DNA of 64,000 nt from Ignavibacteriota bacterium (GTDB lineage: Bacteria > Bacteroidota > Ignavibacteria > Kapaibacteriales > UBA2268), in contig JAHBUQ010000006.1 of assembly GCA_019637995.1 (NCBI GenBank), positions 1 to 64,000 on the forward strand, given 5' to 3'. This document shows, piece by piece, positions 1 to 9,509 of this stretch. The translations under genes were made by a program, and so were the position numbers. Every line of letters begins with the position of its first letter. Position 1 is the first letter of the stretch. Below the pieces are notes generated by a model, which searched no databases, was not told the DNA's origin, and saw only the letters and a list, made by a program, of their open reading frames with translations.

Positions 1-1
1 C

Positions 2-76
2 GAAATCAAAGGCGGTTATGTAGATATTCAGTTTGTAGGTGATTATCATAGTGTCGGAAAGTATATAATTAGTTAA
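2..76 (+). CDS. 3' end of an upstream gene (partial)
   Basis: An open frame enters from the left edge and stops with TAA at 74-76, giving 24 residues that end GDYHSVGKYIIS. It runs in the same direction as the phage tail genes that follow, with 44 nt between, so it is probably the preceding phage structural gene. Too little is visible to name it. The gap to the next gene is A+T-rich with a T-run. Confidence 0.45.
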   Translation, partial: EIKGGYVDIQFVGDYHSVGKYIIS

Positions 77-120
77 CAGAATTAAATAAACTTTTTTTTT
101 ATTTTTTATAGAGGTAGAAT

Positions 121-834
121 ATGTCGTCAACAATTAATAAAGTCATTCTGCATGGAGCACCATTCGCGTGGGTACATAGAATATCAGCTGGTGTAATTAC
201 AGAATTATGGAAATTTGACAATCTTCAGGATTGCTCATATAGCTTGCCGAAGGTAGGAGCGGATTCAGGCGGAGAGAACTTGGATATACCAAGAAATGAC
301 GGTCTGATTTGGAGATTCACAAAAGAAAGTAGAATTCTTGAAGGTATTAGCGGAGATGATATAACCCCAGCAGATGCTTCCAGTGATGCAACAGGTAAAG
401 GTTCAATAACACTTGTAATCAATGAAGCACCAATCGAAATGAATTCTATGTCAGCATTCAGAGAAGATTTAAAAGCCAAGCAGAGCGATTTATTCCTTGT
501 AACAATTGCTACAGGTGTATCTTATACTGCTAAGATGACAAACAAGAAGCCGGAAGGATATATTCACATGGTTGGTAAAATCAATAATGATTTATCTGAA
601 ACATTTAACGCCAATCATAATACAGTTACACTTGAATTTGTATCTTATACTAATTCTGGACTTGAGGAAGATGATTTGTCAACAGCGGTTGATTTATTCA
701 CAGGCATAGTTTGGAAACTTGGTGGTGTCGGAAAAGACATTGCTAATATTAAACCACCAAATATAACATCTCAGAAAGAAGCTGAAATCTTAGCCGGTGA
801 ATTGGCAATGGTAACTGATATTACTTATAGCTAA
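121..834 (+). CDS. Phage tail-tube-like structural protein
   Basis: A 237-residue protein with no signal peptide or membrane segment, first complete gene of a tightly packed tail block. A GAGGT ribosome site precedes the ATG. The Gly/Ser/Asp-rich mixed-strand sequence, with a middle part around residues 85-100 (GKGSITLVINEAPIEMNSMS) and a C-terminal stretch rich in Thr and Asn, resembles tube-forming tail proteins in size and composition. Its place upstream of the chaperone and tape measure also fits a major tail protein. No diagnostic motif was recognised, so the call rests mainly on context. Its stop overlaps the next start by one base (TAATG), indicating translational coupling. Confidence 0.45.
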   Translation: MSSTINKVILHGAPFAWVHRISAGVITELWKFDNLQDCSYSLPKVGADSGGENLDIPRNDGLIWRFTKESRILEGISGDDITPADASSDATGKGSITLVINEAPIEMNSMSAFREDLKAKQSDLFLVTIATGVSYTAKMTNKKPEGYIHMVGKINNDLSETFNANHNTVTLEFVSYTNSGLEEDDLSTAVDLFTGIVWKLGGVGKDIANIKPPNITSQKEAEILAGELAMVTDITYS

Positions 835-3209
835 TGCGTTACTTTCAGAAATATAGCTACAGAGAGCATAATCACGGTACACAAACCGTGATTTTTGCCG
901 TTTCTGATAGTTACGAAGAACTGTTTCAAAATATCGGAATAGAAACTGATATATTTATTCTTGAATCAGTAAGAAAAGATTTAAATACTGAAGAGGGTAG
1001 TTTTGCTATTGATGAGCTACCCTTTTCAATAAATCAGTTAGCTTGTCAAAGTGATGAAGACCACAATGCACTTTTCTTTTGTTTGAATGCAACAGATTTA
1101 AAATTCAATAGATATTGTGCATTGTTTTTCGGTTCATTACCAATTCTTGAAAATCTTGACTTCATAGGAAAAATTGATTCTAAAGTTTCCGGCGATGACA
1201 AAATATGGCAAAGTGGCAATTACGGATTTGAAATAAATCCACTTCGAGAATATAATTTTACTGCATATAGTTTTGATATTCGAGTTCTTGAAGAAGCAAA
1301 AATTACTTCAAATATTTATAAGACTGTTGATAATGACAACATCCAAATATCAAATATAATTGATAGATGGCGAGATAATAATTATCAAACATTCTCAGAA
1401 TTATTCAATCATGAAATTTTCTTCTGGAGAAATACAGCTTCATTGCAATACTGCTATTTTTCACCATTAGGTAATTTGTATAAAATCATTCAAAAGTATT
1501 TAGACTTTACGGCTGAAATACTTCAAGAAAAGTTAGGCATAAGTTTAAATTTGCAACTACTTGAATCTGATTTAGGAATTGGAGTACAACTGGCTGTATA
1601 TAAATTTATTCAAACTTTAATTAATGGTTTTCCTGTATCACGTTGGGAAGTTGAATCCGGAGAAGAAATTAGAGGGCTTAGATTAAGAGATAATTGGGTC
1701 CCAGATTCTACAACAAGTGCTGCACATATTTGTATAAAGATGATAGATCCTTATTATTCAGCAGATTCTGAAGAAGATGAAACTATAGCAAGTAATGAAA
1801 AAGAATTTTCTTTCTTAATGTTAGATAATACTGCTGAATTACTATTTAGTATTGCAAGGTCACTTGCATGTTATATCTTACCAAGTTATGTTGCAGGAAA
1901 TCAAATTAATTTTGAGTTTAAGTCCAGAAAAGGTATTGTTGAAAATGATTATACTTATATAATCGGATCTCAGGAAGCAGGCTTTGATACATCATCAATA
2001 TTGACAAGTAATAAAAACTCATATTATTCAAATGCCAATAACAATGCAAATGATGGATTTGATAGTTATGTTCAAGGTGATAGTTCAAAAGATTTTACGA
2101 CTAAGAATAACGAAAGAAAATTAACCGAGCAACGTAAAAACATTAAATATGATAGGCTTCTTTTCTCAAGTTCTCCTACTATGATAGGATTAAAAAACGA
2201 ACAAGGAATTGTAAGGAATTATCAACCTTTGAATGCCGTATACAGAAATTCATATTTAAGGACTTATGACGAATCTAATTATGATTATGGAATCAAGTAC
2301 AAAGGAGAAAAGTCATCTTATCTTCATACTTCAATTTATATCCATACAGTACCTGCACCAGAAAGTGAAGTTGCAACAAATCTCGGAAGCATTATCCCTG
2401 TAGCCAGACCTGTTGCAGGTGTTGTAGCAAAAGTCAATAATGAGAATATGCATTTCAATACCCTGACGGACTATGTTAATTACATCATGTCACGTGATGT
2501 TCAGTATTACGAAACAGAGTATAATCTAACTGTGCCATACTGGAATGGCTTTTCAAAGAATACTGATGGCTCTAATCCATCTTGGAAAAATATCAAGCTT
2601 GGAAGTAAAATTAAACTATATGAAAGTATCAAAAGATATGAAGATGAAGAATGGATTGATGTAGATGTTCAAAGGGAGTATGTTGTTGTTGGTATAGAAC
2701 GTAATCTTCAAAAACCTGAAACAACATTGAAATTACATTCATTGGACCGCTTTGCATTTGGTACATGGGATTCTCCGGTATCTCCACCAGTATTTATATT
2801 TCAACCCGGTACTCAAAGTAATTTGTATGATGAAAGTATGGATGTTGAAAGTTTTGAAAGTGATACTGAAATTGAAAGTGGCGATGTGGTAATGATAAAA
2901 CCAAATCAAAAGATTATGAAAGCAGAAAATAAATCAATATACTATCATTATCCGATAGGAATTGCTTTATCTTCCGGAGGTGTTGGAGATACTATAGTAG
3001 TTCAACTTTCAGGTTTAGTCAAAAGTAGCAGATATGATTTTCTCCAAGCTGGAAAAATGATACAACTTCGGTATAATCCGGCAGACTTGAATCTTTCAAC
3101 TTCCTTGCTCGAAGATAAGACCGCCGATGAAGATATGATTGTGAACCTTGGTTTATCAGTTTCTCCGGATAGTTTATTTATGAATATTCAAAGAATGGAG
3201 CTTCCATGA
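834..3209 (+). CDS. Large phage tail protein, hub/Tal-like
   Basis: A 791-residue soluble protein with no signal peptide. Residues about 600-690 contain a stretch that sets up a liquid-phase-like hub pattern seen near the end of tail hub (gpD/gp27/Tal-like) proteins: an 'LGSKIKL' segment followed by a 'YVVVGIERNLQKPETTLKLH' segment. The rest is low in recognisable motifs and rich in Asn, Ser and Tyr. It overlaps the tube-like gene by one base and the next gene by 4 bases (ATGA), so all are translated as a unit. I infer a baseplate or tail-tip role; an alternative is a tail-fibre-like or adaptor protein. Position before, rather than after, the tape measure is unusual for a Tal protein. Confidence 0.4.
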   Translation: MRYFQKYSYREHNHGTQTVIFAVSDSYEELFQNIGIETDIFILESVRKDLNTEEGSFAIDELPFSINQLACQSDEDHNALFFCLNATDLKFNRYCALFFGSLPILENLDFIGKIDSKVSGDDKIWQSGNYGFEINPLREYNFTAYSFDIRVLEEAKITSNIYKTVDNDNIQISNIIDRWRDNNYQTFSELFNHEIFFWRNTASLQYCYFSPLGNLYKIIQKYLDFTAEILQEKLGISLNLQLLESDLGIGVQLAVYKFIQTLINGFPVSRWEVESGEEIRGLRLRDNWVPDSTTSAAHICIKMIDPYYSADSEEDETIASNEKEFSFLMLDNTAELLFSIARSLACYILPSYVAGNQINFEFKSRKGIVENDYTYIIGSQEAGFDTSSILTSNKNSYYSNANNNANDGFDSYVQGDSSKDFTTKNNERKLTEQRKNIKYDRLLFSSSPTMIGLKNEQGIVRNYQPLNAVYRNSYLRTYDESNYDYGIKYKGEKSSYLHTSIYIHTVPAPESEVATNLGSIIPVARPVAGVVAKVNNENMHFNTLTDYVNYIMSRDVQYYETEYNLTVPYWNGFSKNTDGSNPSWKNIKLGSKIKLYESIKRYEDEEWIDVDVQREYVVVGIERNLQKPETTLKLHSLDRFAFGTWDSPVSPPVFIFQPGTQSNLYDESMDVESFESDTEIESGDVVMIKPNQKIMKAENKSIYYHYPIGIALSSGGVGDTIVVQLSGLVKSSRYDFLQAGKMIQLRYNPADLNLSTSLLEDKTADEDMIVNLGLSVSPDSLFMNIQRMELP

Positions 3210-3613
3210 AAAGAATAACACTCAGATTCAGTAATGAAAAATTATCTACATTAGTATATGATAGTGAAGCTGTGAATCAATTATCTTTTGAAACTATAAG
3301 ACTAACAGATCCAATGCCTGTTGGCATTAATGAGGAAGGTATTTTGCTAAACGGTAGAAAATATAGTCATAAATTATATGCACATAATGAAATAGAATTT
3401 ACAATCACAACCGATGAGCTATCTACTAATGCTATAGAGTTTCTGAAATCATATTATTTATCAAATTATCAATATATATCTCTTTACAGTTCATCATGGG
3501 GCAACTATATAAAAGTGATAACTGAAGGTGGGAAATTTCCATTGGATTACCAGAATGATATTAAATATTTACCTGAAATTAAAATGAAATTAATCTATGA
3601 GGACTCGCTATGA
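3206..3613 (+). CDS. Small phage tail protein, unknown
   Basis: A 135-residue protein of unknown function. The ATG overlaps the stop of the 791-residue gene (ATGA), and its own stop overlaps the next start in the same way. The sequence alternates short hydrophobic and polar stretches, as in a beta-rich virion protein; there is no membrane segment, zinc site or catalytic motif. Context alone makes it part of the tail module. Confidence 0.45.
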   Translation: MKRITLRFSNEKLSTLVYDSEAVNQLSFETIRLTDPMPVGINEEGILLNGRKYSHKLYAHNEIEFTITTDELSTNAIEFLKSYYLSNYQYISLYSSSWGNYIKVITEGGKFPLDYQNDIKYLPEIKMKLIYEDSL

Positions 3614-4113
3614 CAGAAGTAATTTTTAAGGAATTTTTGGGCAATGTAAAATTATTACCCTTTACAGGAATAGCATTTTATAAAAGAGAAGAATGGGGCG
3701 ATAATGCCGACGCTAATGTAGTATTTCATCAGTTAGAAGGAGAATCAAGCTGGTCAATTAAAGGAATAATGAAAGATACTTTTTGGGGTGGAAAGAAGAA
3801 AATAGGTTATAATGTTGATGTGAATGTATATTTACCTTTTAATTCTGATTATGAAAGTATAAAGTTGACCATGGATGTTGTTTTAAAAGGCAGATTTTCT
3901 TATTCATTATTATTAGGAAGTGCCAAAGCCTCAAATATAGATTATGTTCCACCGGCAGTAATTAACAGCACAGGAGCATGTTGGATTGATATATCTCCAG
4001 CAGATGTAAATCATTCAATAGAAATTGAGCAAGTAGAACTCAGACCAAGAACAATTATTAGAATACAACATTTTATAAAATCATTAAGTGATGTTACAAT
4101 TACAAATACATAA
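3610..4113 (+). CDS. Phage tail-module protein, unknown
   Basis: A 167-residue protein joined to its predecessor by a 4-base ATGA overlap. It is beta-rich in character (for example the region around residues 50-75, with alternating hydrophobics and a GGKKKIGYNVDVNVY stretch), and it is soluble. I do not recognise the family. The tight overlap with both neighbours argues for a stoichiometric or assembly role in the same tail structure. Confidence 0.45.
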   Translation: MTEVIFKEFLGNVKLLPFTGIAFYKREEWGDNADANVVFHQLEGESSWSIKGIMKDTFWGGKKKIGYNVDVNVYLPFNSDYESIKLTMDVVLKGRFSYSLLLGSAKASNIDYVPPAVINSTGACWIDISPADVNHSIEIEQVELRPRTIIRIQHFIKSLSDVTITNT

Positions 4114-4127
4114 AAGGAGTTAAAATT

Positions 4128-4598
4128 ATGGACGAGAATTATTCAGAACCAATTGTTATCGAGTATGAGGGTAGAAAATTTATTTACAAATATAAAAATT
4201 TATCTATTCTTCAGGCAGAGCTTGCCCGCGAGGCGGGAGAGTTCAAACGTGACCAACTTGAAGCACAGCCGGAGAGTTTTAAGCAGGTACTCAAATCACG
4301 TGGAGCACATTGGTTACCGCAAATATGCTCATATTTATTTAGAGAGTTCAAAGATGAATCTCTACTCAAATTCAATTTAGATAAAGTAGAAACCGATATT
4401 GAGCAATATTTTCAGAATCTACCAAATGAAGAACGTCCAAAGCTTGAGGAAAGCATAAAGGATTTTTTTACAAATATCGGCTTTCCACAGACAGCGTTGC
4501 TCTTACTGCAAAGAGAAAGGAAGCCGAACTTAACGAAAACATTGTTACCGCTCTTGCAGACAGTCTTGCAGAAGAACGTAGAAAACAACAATTCATAG
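4128..4598 (+). CDS. Tail assembly chaperone, short form (gpG-like)
   Basis: A 156-residue acidic, helix-rich protein preceded by an AAGGAG ribosome site. It lies one small gene before the tape measure, where lambda-type phages carry the G/GT chaperone pair that coats the tape measure during tail assembly. A T7 run at 4463-4469 offers a -1 slip (TTT TTT), and the -1 frame then stays open to 4798 without any usable start codon of its own. The zero-frame product ends at the TAG at 4596. Sequence identity to lambda gpG is not evident by eye; function is inferred from position and from the frameshift arrangement. Confidence 0.55.
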   Translation: MDENYSEPIVIEYEGRKFIYKYKNLSILQAELAREAGEFKRDQLEAQPESFKQVLKSRGAHWLPQICSYLFREFKDESLLKFNLDKVETDIEQYFQNLPNEERPKLEESIKDFFTNIGFPQTALLLLQRERKPNLTKTLLPLLQTVLQKNVENNNS

Positions 4599-4798
4599 AC
4601 CGACAATACAGAGTACAGAATATTTATAATATTAATGAATTTCGAAGAAGAATTGAAGAAGCAGAAACAAATATTTGGTATATTCCGGTACTTGCACAAA
4701 ATGACATTACAAAGTTTGAAGAGATAAAAAATTCAAATTTCATTGATGGAATGAAAACTCTCGAAATACTAATTAATGCAATACCAAGCCGGAAATGA
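4128..4798 (+). CDS. Tail chaperone fusion by -1 frameshift (gpGT-like)
   Basis: Predicted product of a -1 slip on the heptamer T TTT TTT at 4463-4469, which lies in the zero frame as GAT TTT TTT ACA. After slipping, reading resumes at TAC 4469 and continues to TGA 4796-4798, adding 109 residues to 114 for a 223-residue fusion. The added segment is highly charged and helical, with AEERRKQ-like and RRRIEEAE-like stretches. Between the -1 frame stop at 4445-4447 and ATG 4751 there is no ATG, GTG or TTG in this frame, so an independent gene is unlikely. A sequencing error in the T run would produce the same picture, but the two-product layout next to a tape measure is the standard tail-chaperone arrangement. 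Confidence 0.5.
4463..4469 (+). promoter_or_regulatory. Candidate -1 ribosomal slippery site
   Basis: Seven T residues arranged as X XXY YYZ with all T (zero frame T TTT TTT). Both P- and A-site tRNAs could re-pair perfectly after a -1 slip. No strong downstream hairpin was found by eye. The two reading frames overlap from 4448 to 4598, and this is the best slip site within that overlap. Confidence 0.5.
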
Positions 4799-4828
4799 CA
4801 GTACGGCTTTTTTTATACAGGTGAAAAA

Positions 4829-5218
4829 ATGAAAAGTTCAAAAGTGACTGATTTTGGAATAGGAACTGCTGAAAGAACCTTAGCAGAATACTTAGAGCAT
4901 TGGCATAATAAGAACTGGGCAGGAATGACTAAAAATTCTCAATTGACATGGTTGAAGAATGAAGAAAATCCACTCAAATGGATTGAAGATTGGCATATTC
5001 ATAAACATCTTAAAAACTACAAAGTAATTAAATCTCAGAAAAATTCTGAAGTATTTGTAACTGTTGTAGTTAAATGTGAAATTGAAAATAATAACAAAAA
5101 ATTGTTAGCCAATATTCAGTTCAATTTAATTCGGGAAAAAGCACCTTACAAACCTGATATTGAAGGAGTATGGGGTGTAAATCCAATTTCAGGATTGAAA
5201 GTAACAGCGAGGTCATGA
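4829..5218 (+). CDS. Small phage protein before the tape measure
   Basis: A 129-residue protein rich in Trp, His and Lys in its first half (EHWHNKNWAGM, EDWHIHKHLKNYK) and beta-like afterwards. A GGTG ribosome site precedes the ATG. The stop codon overlaps the start of the tape measure gene (ATGA at 5215-5218), so translation of the two is coupled. The shape suggests a small alpha+beta fold, perhaps NTF2-like, but that is a guess. No known function recognised. Confidence 0.45.
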   Translation: MKSSKVTDFGIGTAERTLAEYLEHWHNKNWAGMTKNSQLTWLKNEENPLKWIEDWHIHKHLKNYKVIKSQKNSEVFVTVVVKCEIENNNKKLLANIQFNLIREKAPYKPDIEGVWGVNPISGLKVTARS

Positions 5219-8200
5219 TGTCAAAGAATCTTGAAATGGTGCTTGACTTTATGGTCGATCTCAAAACTGATAAGTCAAAAGTCAAACGGCTTGCCGATGA
5301 AACTGAAAAACTACTAAGTTCAATTCATCCGGAGATTGATACAAGCAGTCTTAAAAAAGGTGTTCAGGAGATAATGAATTATCTCCAAAGTACTGGGGGA
5401 AGTGTTGAAAATCTCAAGCAAGCTATGTCCACGATGGAAATAAATCTTGACGCAGAAGACTTAGTAAGTACCTTTAATGAAATTGAAAATGCATTACTTG
5501 AAATAGAAAAAATTGATGTTAGTGAAGCTCTTAAAAAAATTGACCTAAGTGAAGTAGAAAAAACACTTGAAAACCTTGAAATATCATTGAGTGGATTAAG
5601 TGAGGAAGACTTTTTTAAAGAGATAGAAAAGTTAGCAGATAGTTTTGTAAAGTCCGAAATGGAATCAAAAAAGTTGCTTGAAACTCAGAAACAAGCATTA
5701 CAGGCTTTGAAAGCATCTGGCAAAGAAGGTTCTGAAGCTTATAAGAAACTTGAAAAGGATATTGCTGAGGCAGAAAAACGGCTTGGTTCACTTTCCGGAA
5801 CTGCTGAAAAAACTACTAAGACATTTTCAGAAAGAATGGCAACATTTGGGCTTGCCACTCAGGGTGTACAGCAAGTCACTGCTGCTTTTAATCAGTTTTT
5901 AGGACCATATCAGGAATTTGACAAACAGCTCAAAAATATCGGAACTCTGGGCGTAAAGAATTTTGAGGAGTTTAGAAATTCTGCTATTAACCTGGCGAGT
6001 GATGTCCCCGATACAGTAGCAGGAGTTACAGAAGCAATATACAATGCTATATCAGCCGAAGCGATAAACGTAGTAGATGGACAGGCAGATATAGCACAAG
6101 GAATGAAATTTATTGAGCAATCAAGCAAGCTCGCTGTTGCTGGTCTTTCAACAACTAATGATGCAGTAAAAGCATTGTCATCAGTTACAAATGCTTACGG
6201 AACAGATGTATTGGACGCAGGTAAAGCCGCAGATATACTTTTTGCAACAGTAAAAAACGGTGTTACAACTGTGCCCGAATTAAATGCTTCTTTATCTCAG
6301 GTTGTACCTATTGCAGCTGCCGCAGGGGTTAGTTTTGAAGAAGTTGGTGCAGCAATAGCAACTTTAACAAAGCAAGGTGTCCCCACAGCACAAGCAACTA
6401 CTCAGATTCGGTCTGCTATAGCTGAACTTATGAAGCCCGGAAAAGATTTAAAGGAAGTAATGGAAGCCGCAGGTGTAAGCATAGAATCACTTCAAAAAGA
6501 CGGCTTTCAAGTTACTATGCAGAAGTTAGGGGAAGGTATGGCAAAAACCGGCAGAGATGCAGCCAACACATTTTCAAGCATAGAATCTATTGGTTTTGCA
6601 TTAGCAAGTACTGGTGATAACGCAGAAAAATTTGCTAATGATTTAGCATCAATACAAGACGGAGCCGGAAGTGTTGATGAAGCTTTTGCTATAGCAAATG
6701 AGGGTATAGCAGTCAAAGTCCAGGGCGTTTTGAATAAAATTGAAGCAGGATTCTTTAAGTTCTTTGGTGCTGTTGGTGACGGTTTTATAGGATTGCTAAC
6801 ATTATCAAATCAATTAGCACCAATGATAGCATCATTTTCCGGCATAGCAAACCTATTACCTATTGATAAATTTAAGCAGTTAGGAACTGTAGTACTTGGT
6901 TTAATTCCAGGGTTTACTTCAGTTGGAGCTGTTGGTACTGCTACTGGAACGGCTGTATCAGCGGCGTGGATTTCAATTATAGCACCTATAGCTGCAATAG
7001 TAGCTGCTCTTGCCGGACTTTATTTATTTTTCACTAAAACAGAAAAAGGCACTTCGATAATCAAAAAACTTGGTGATGGATTTAAGCAATTATGGGATAT
7101 GGCTCAACCGGCATTTGATGGTTTTATGACTTTTGGTGAATCTGTAGTCAATGCACTTACAACAATTGGTGAAGCCGTTTGGGAATACTTAATAACACCC
7201 TTTGAATTAGGTGCTGAAATAATTGATATGATTCTCGGTGTTATTGGTGACCTGATAGGAGAAACCCTGGACTTAAATAAAGTATTTGAAATCATGGGAC
7301 AAGTATATAATGAGGCAGCTAAGAAAGTTGATGCAGTTGCTCAGGTATTTGCTAATATTGTCAAATGGATTAAACAAACAAAAGATAACATCACTGCATT
7401 CATCAGAAACGCACCGGAATTATTTGGAATTTTATTTGACTATGCAAAATATTATCTTAATCCGGTAAATTGGATATCCGGAGATGATGAGTTTGAAAAA
7501 CAACTTTCTCTGAGGATGCAAAATGCTGTAAAGAAAGTTCGTGAAACTGCTCAGGATATAAATGCTCAAAGAGATACAAAGAAAACTGAAGAAGCCTTAG
7601 AAAAAGTTAATCAAAAGCAGAAAGAACTAAATAAAACCAACAAGGAAGCTAAAGATGTAAACGAAAGCAAAAACAGAAGCACTAAAACGGCTCTTGAAAT
7701 TGCTAAGGAAGAAGCAGGTTTTAAAAGTAAACTGTTAGATCTTGAATATCAGAAAACTGAGTATCTGACAAAACAAAATCAACTTAACGAAAATCGTAAT
7801 GCAACTACAGAAGAAGAGCTATATTTACTTAAAGAACAAATCAGTTCAATTGATAAGCAACGCCTTGCATGGATTGAAGCTCTAAAAGCAAAAAAATTAG
7901 TTAAAGAGATTACACCAGAAGGTGATATAATTTTTCAACCTAAAGTCAAAGAAGCTGATAAAGCAGAAATTGAATCTATAATCAGAAACTTTGATAAAGA
8001 AATTCAAAATAATCAATCGAAAGTACAAGGTATAAAACTAAAAATTGATACTGATAACAAAGAATTGGATAAACAGATTAAGGAGCTTCAGCAACAAAAG
8101 ATAGAATGGGAAGTATCTGTTGGAATCAAAGATGAAGGAGCATTGGAGATATTTGCACAAGAATATCAAACTGAACTCGCATTGATAATAAATCAAATAG

Positions 8201-9444
8201 AAGATTACGAATCCGGAAGAGTAAAATTATCAAAAGAGAAATATGCAGAGCTCCTTAAATCAGAATTAGACTTTTCACAAAAACTTAGTGATATTCAAGG
8301 AAGAATAAATAACCGGAAACAAGAACAAATAGAGAAGAATTATGAAAAGGAATTAAATCTACTTGAACAAAAGTATGCAAAGGAAGAAAGTTTTTTGAAG
8401 AAGGTATCAGATAAAGTTCTGATAAGTAATTACAGCCAAATTGAAAATGACAGAATTTCTTCAATTGATAGAATTAAGCAGAAAGAAGCCGACAAATTAA
8501 AAGAGCTCGAACGTATGCGTGAAAATGATTCGATAAGTGAAATCAATTATGAAAGAAGGAAAACTGATATTCAAAATCAATTTGCAAAAGAAAGAGAGCA
8601 GGTAGAATCAGAAAATAGGCGGTTAAAACTTCAATCAGAGCAATTGCTCAACGGTGCACTAATCGAACAACAACGCAGAAAAGATGAAGAAATACTCAAT
8701 CTTGAAAAGAATAAGATTACAAAAGAACTTACACTTCTTGAAGAAAGAGCTTTGCTATATGATGAGCTTGGTAAACCAATATTTGAAACCGACAAAGATA
8801 GAGAAGCTTATGAAAATCTAAAAACCAAATTAGATGAAACCGAAAATTTGCTTAAAACAAAAGCTGATTCTATGGGATTAATATTAATAGGTTTACAAGA
8901 AACCGTTTCTGATACAATGCTTAATTTGTTTTCCGGCAACTTAGATGCCGTTGTAGACTCATGGCGAGATTACTTTAATCAGTTAGCTGGTATGCTCCAA
9001 GCAAAAGTATCAGCATTTGTACTTGATATGATTCTTACACCAGGAACAATTCAATATCTATCGGCACTTCCATTTCCATTAAATATTGGTGCACTTCCGG
9101 CAATAACTCAAGCGGTGAGTGTAGCAGTAAAGAAATTCTCCGATCCTTTCATTAAGCAAATATTATCATTTCCAACAGGAGGTAAATTTGATTCACCAAC
9201 CCTTGCTATAGTTGGTGATGGTGCAAAGCTTGGAATGCCGAACCGTGAGTGGCTGTTGAATGATCCGCAATTAATATCAATTGTTCAAATGGCAAGTCTT
9301 GCAAGTAATTCTATGATTGTATCAAAACTGGACAATTTAGATAAAACTATGTCAAGTATGAAATTATCTACGAAGTTGCGAGGTAAAGACATTGAAGTAT
9401 CCTACCGACGAACCCACCAATACACAATAGCAAGAGCCAGGTAA
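5215..9444 (+). CDS. Phage tail tape measure protein, TP901 type
   Basis: A 1,409-residue protein that sets tail length and is packed in the tail lumen. The ATG at 5215 overlaps the preceding stop (ATGA); ATG 5218 is an alternative, while the frame is open back to 5170. Order seen: N-terminal coiled coil to about residue 185; a TP901-type core at about 200-510, with segments such as YQEFDKQLKNIGTLGVKNFE and an ATLTKQGVPTAQATTQIRSA-like segment; several Gly/Ala-rich hydrophobic helices at about 520-640 that could form the membrane-crossing channel; a very long charged coiled coil at about 790-1230; and a hydrophobic C-terminal part. Length predicts a long tail (roughly 1.5 Å per residue gives about 0.2 micrometre). 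It is the last gene of the tail block. Confidence 0.88.
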   Translation: MMSKNLEMVLDFMVDLKTDKSKVKRLADETEKLLSSIHPEIDTSSLKKGVQEIMNYLQSTGGSVENLKQAMSTMEINLDAEDLVSTFNEIENALLEIEKIDVSEALKKIDLSEVEKTLENLEISLSGLSEEDFFKEIEKLADSFVKSEMESKKLLETQKQALQALKASGKEGSEAYKKLEKDIAEAEKRLGSLSGTAEKTTKTFSERMATFGLATQGVQQVTAAFNQFLGPYQEFDKQLKNIGTLGVKNFEEFRNSAINLASDVPDTVAGVTEAIYNAISAEAINVVDGQADIAQGMKFIEQSSKLAVAGLSTTNDAVKALSSVTNAYGTDVLDAGKAADILFATVKNGVTTVPELNASLSQVVPIAAAAGVSFEEVGAAIATLTKQGVPTAQATTQIRSAIAELMKPGKDLKEVMEAAGVSIESLQKDGFQVTMQKLGEGMAKTGRDAANTFSSIESIGFALASTGDNAEKFANDLASIQDGAGSVDEAFAIANEGIAVKVQGVLNKIEAGFFKFFGAVGDGFIGLLTLSNQLAPMIASFSGIANLLPIDKFKQLGTVVLGLIPGFTSVGAVGTATGTAVSAAWISIIAPIAAIVAALAGLYLFFTKTEKGTSIIKKLGDGFKQLWDMAQPAFDGFMTFGESVVNALTTIGEAVWEYLITPFELGAEIIDMILGVIGDLIGETLDLNKVFEIMGQVYNEAAKKVDAVAQVFANIVKWIKQTKDNITAFIRNAPELFGILFDYAKYYLNPVNWISGDDEFEKQLSLRMQNAVKKVRETAQDINAQRDTKKTEEALEKVNQKQKELNKTNKEAKDVNESKNRSTKTALEIAKEEAGFKSKLLDLEYQKTEYLTKQNQLNENRNATTEEELYLLKEQISSIDKQRLAWIEALKAKKLVKEITPEGDIIFQPKVKEADKAEIESIIRNFDKEIQNNQSKVQGIKLKIDTDNKELDKQIKELQQQKIEWEVSVGIKDEGALEIFAQEYQTELALIINQIEDYESGRVKLSKEKYAELLKSELDFSQKLSDIQGRINNRKQEQIEKNYEKELNLLEQKYAKEESFLKKVSDKVLISNYSQIENDRISSIDRIKQKEADKLKELERMRENDSISEINYERRKTDIQNQFAKEREQVESENRRLKLQSEQLLNGALIEQQRRKDEEILNLEKNKITKELTLLEERALLYDELGKPIFETDKDREAYENLKTKLDETENLLKTKADSMGLILIGLQETVSDTMLNLFSGNLDAVVDSWRDYFNQLAGMLQAKVSAFVLDMILTPGTIQYLSALPFPLNIGALPAITQAVSVAVKKFSDPFIKQILSFPTGGKFDSPTLAIVGDGAKLGMPNREWLLNDPQLISIVQMASLASNSMIVSKLDNLDKTMSSMKLSTKLRGKDIEVSYRRTHQYTIARAR

Positions 9445-9472
9445 AATGGTCCAACATTTAAACTCCTGATAT

Positions 9473-9499
9473 AGCACTCTGAAAAGGGTGCTTTTTTTT
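9473..9499 (+). terminator. Rho-independent terminator of the tail block
   Basis: AGCACTCT, loop GAAA, AGGGTGCT (8-bp stem with one G-T pair), followed by eight T residues. It lies 28 bases after the tape measure stop and separates the plus-strand tail genes from the opposing small-gene cassette. Confidence 0.8.
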
Positions 9500-9509
9500 G
9501 AAATATTTT

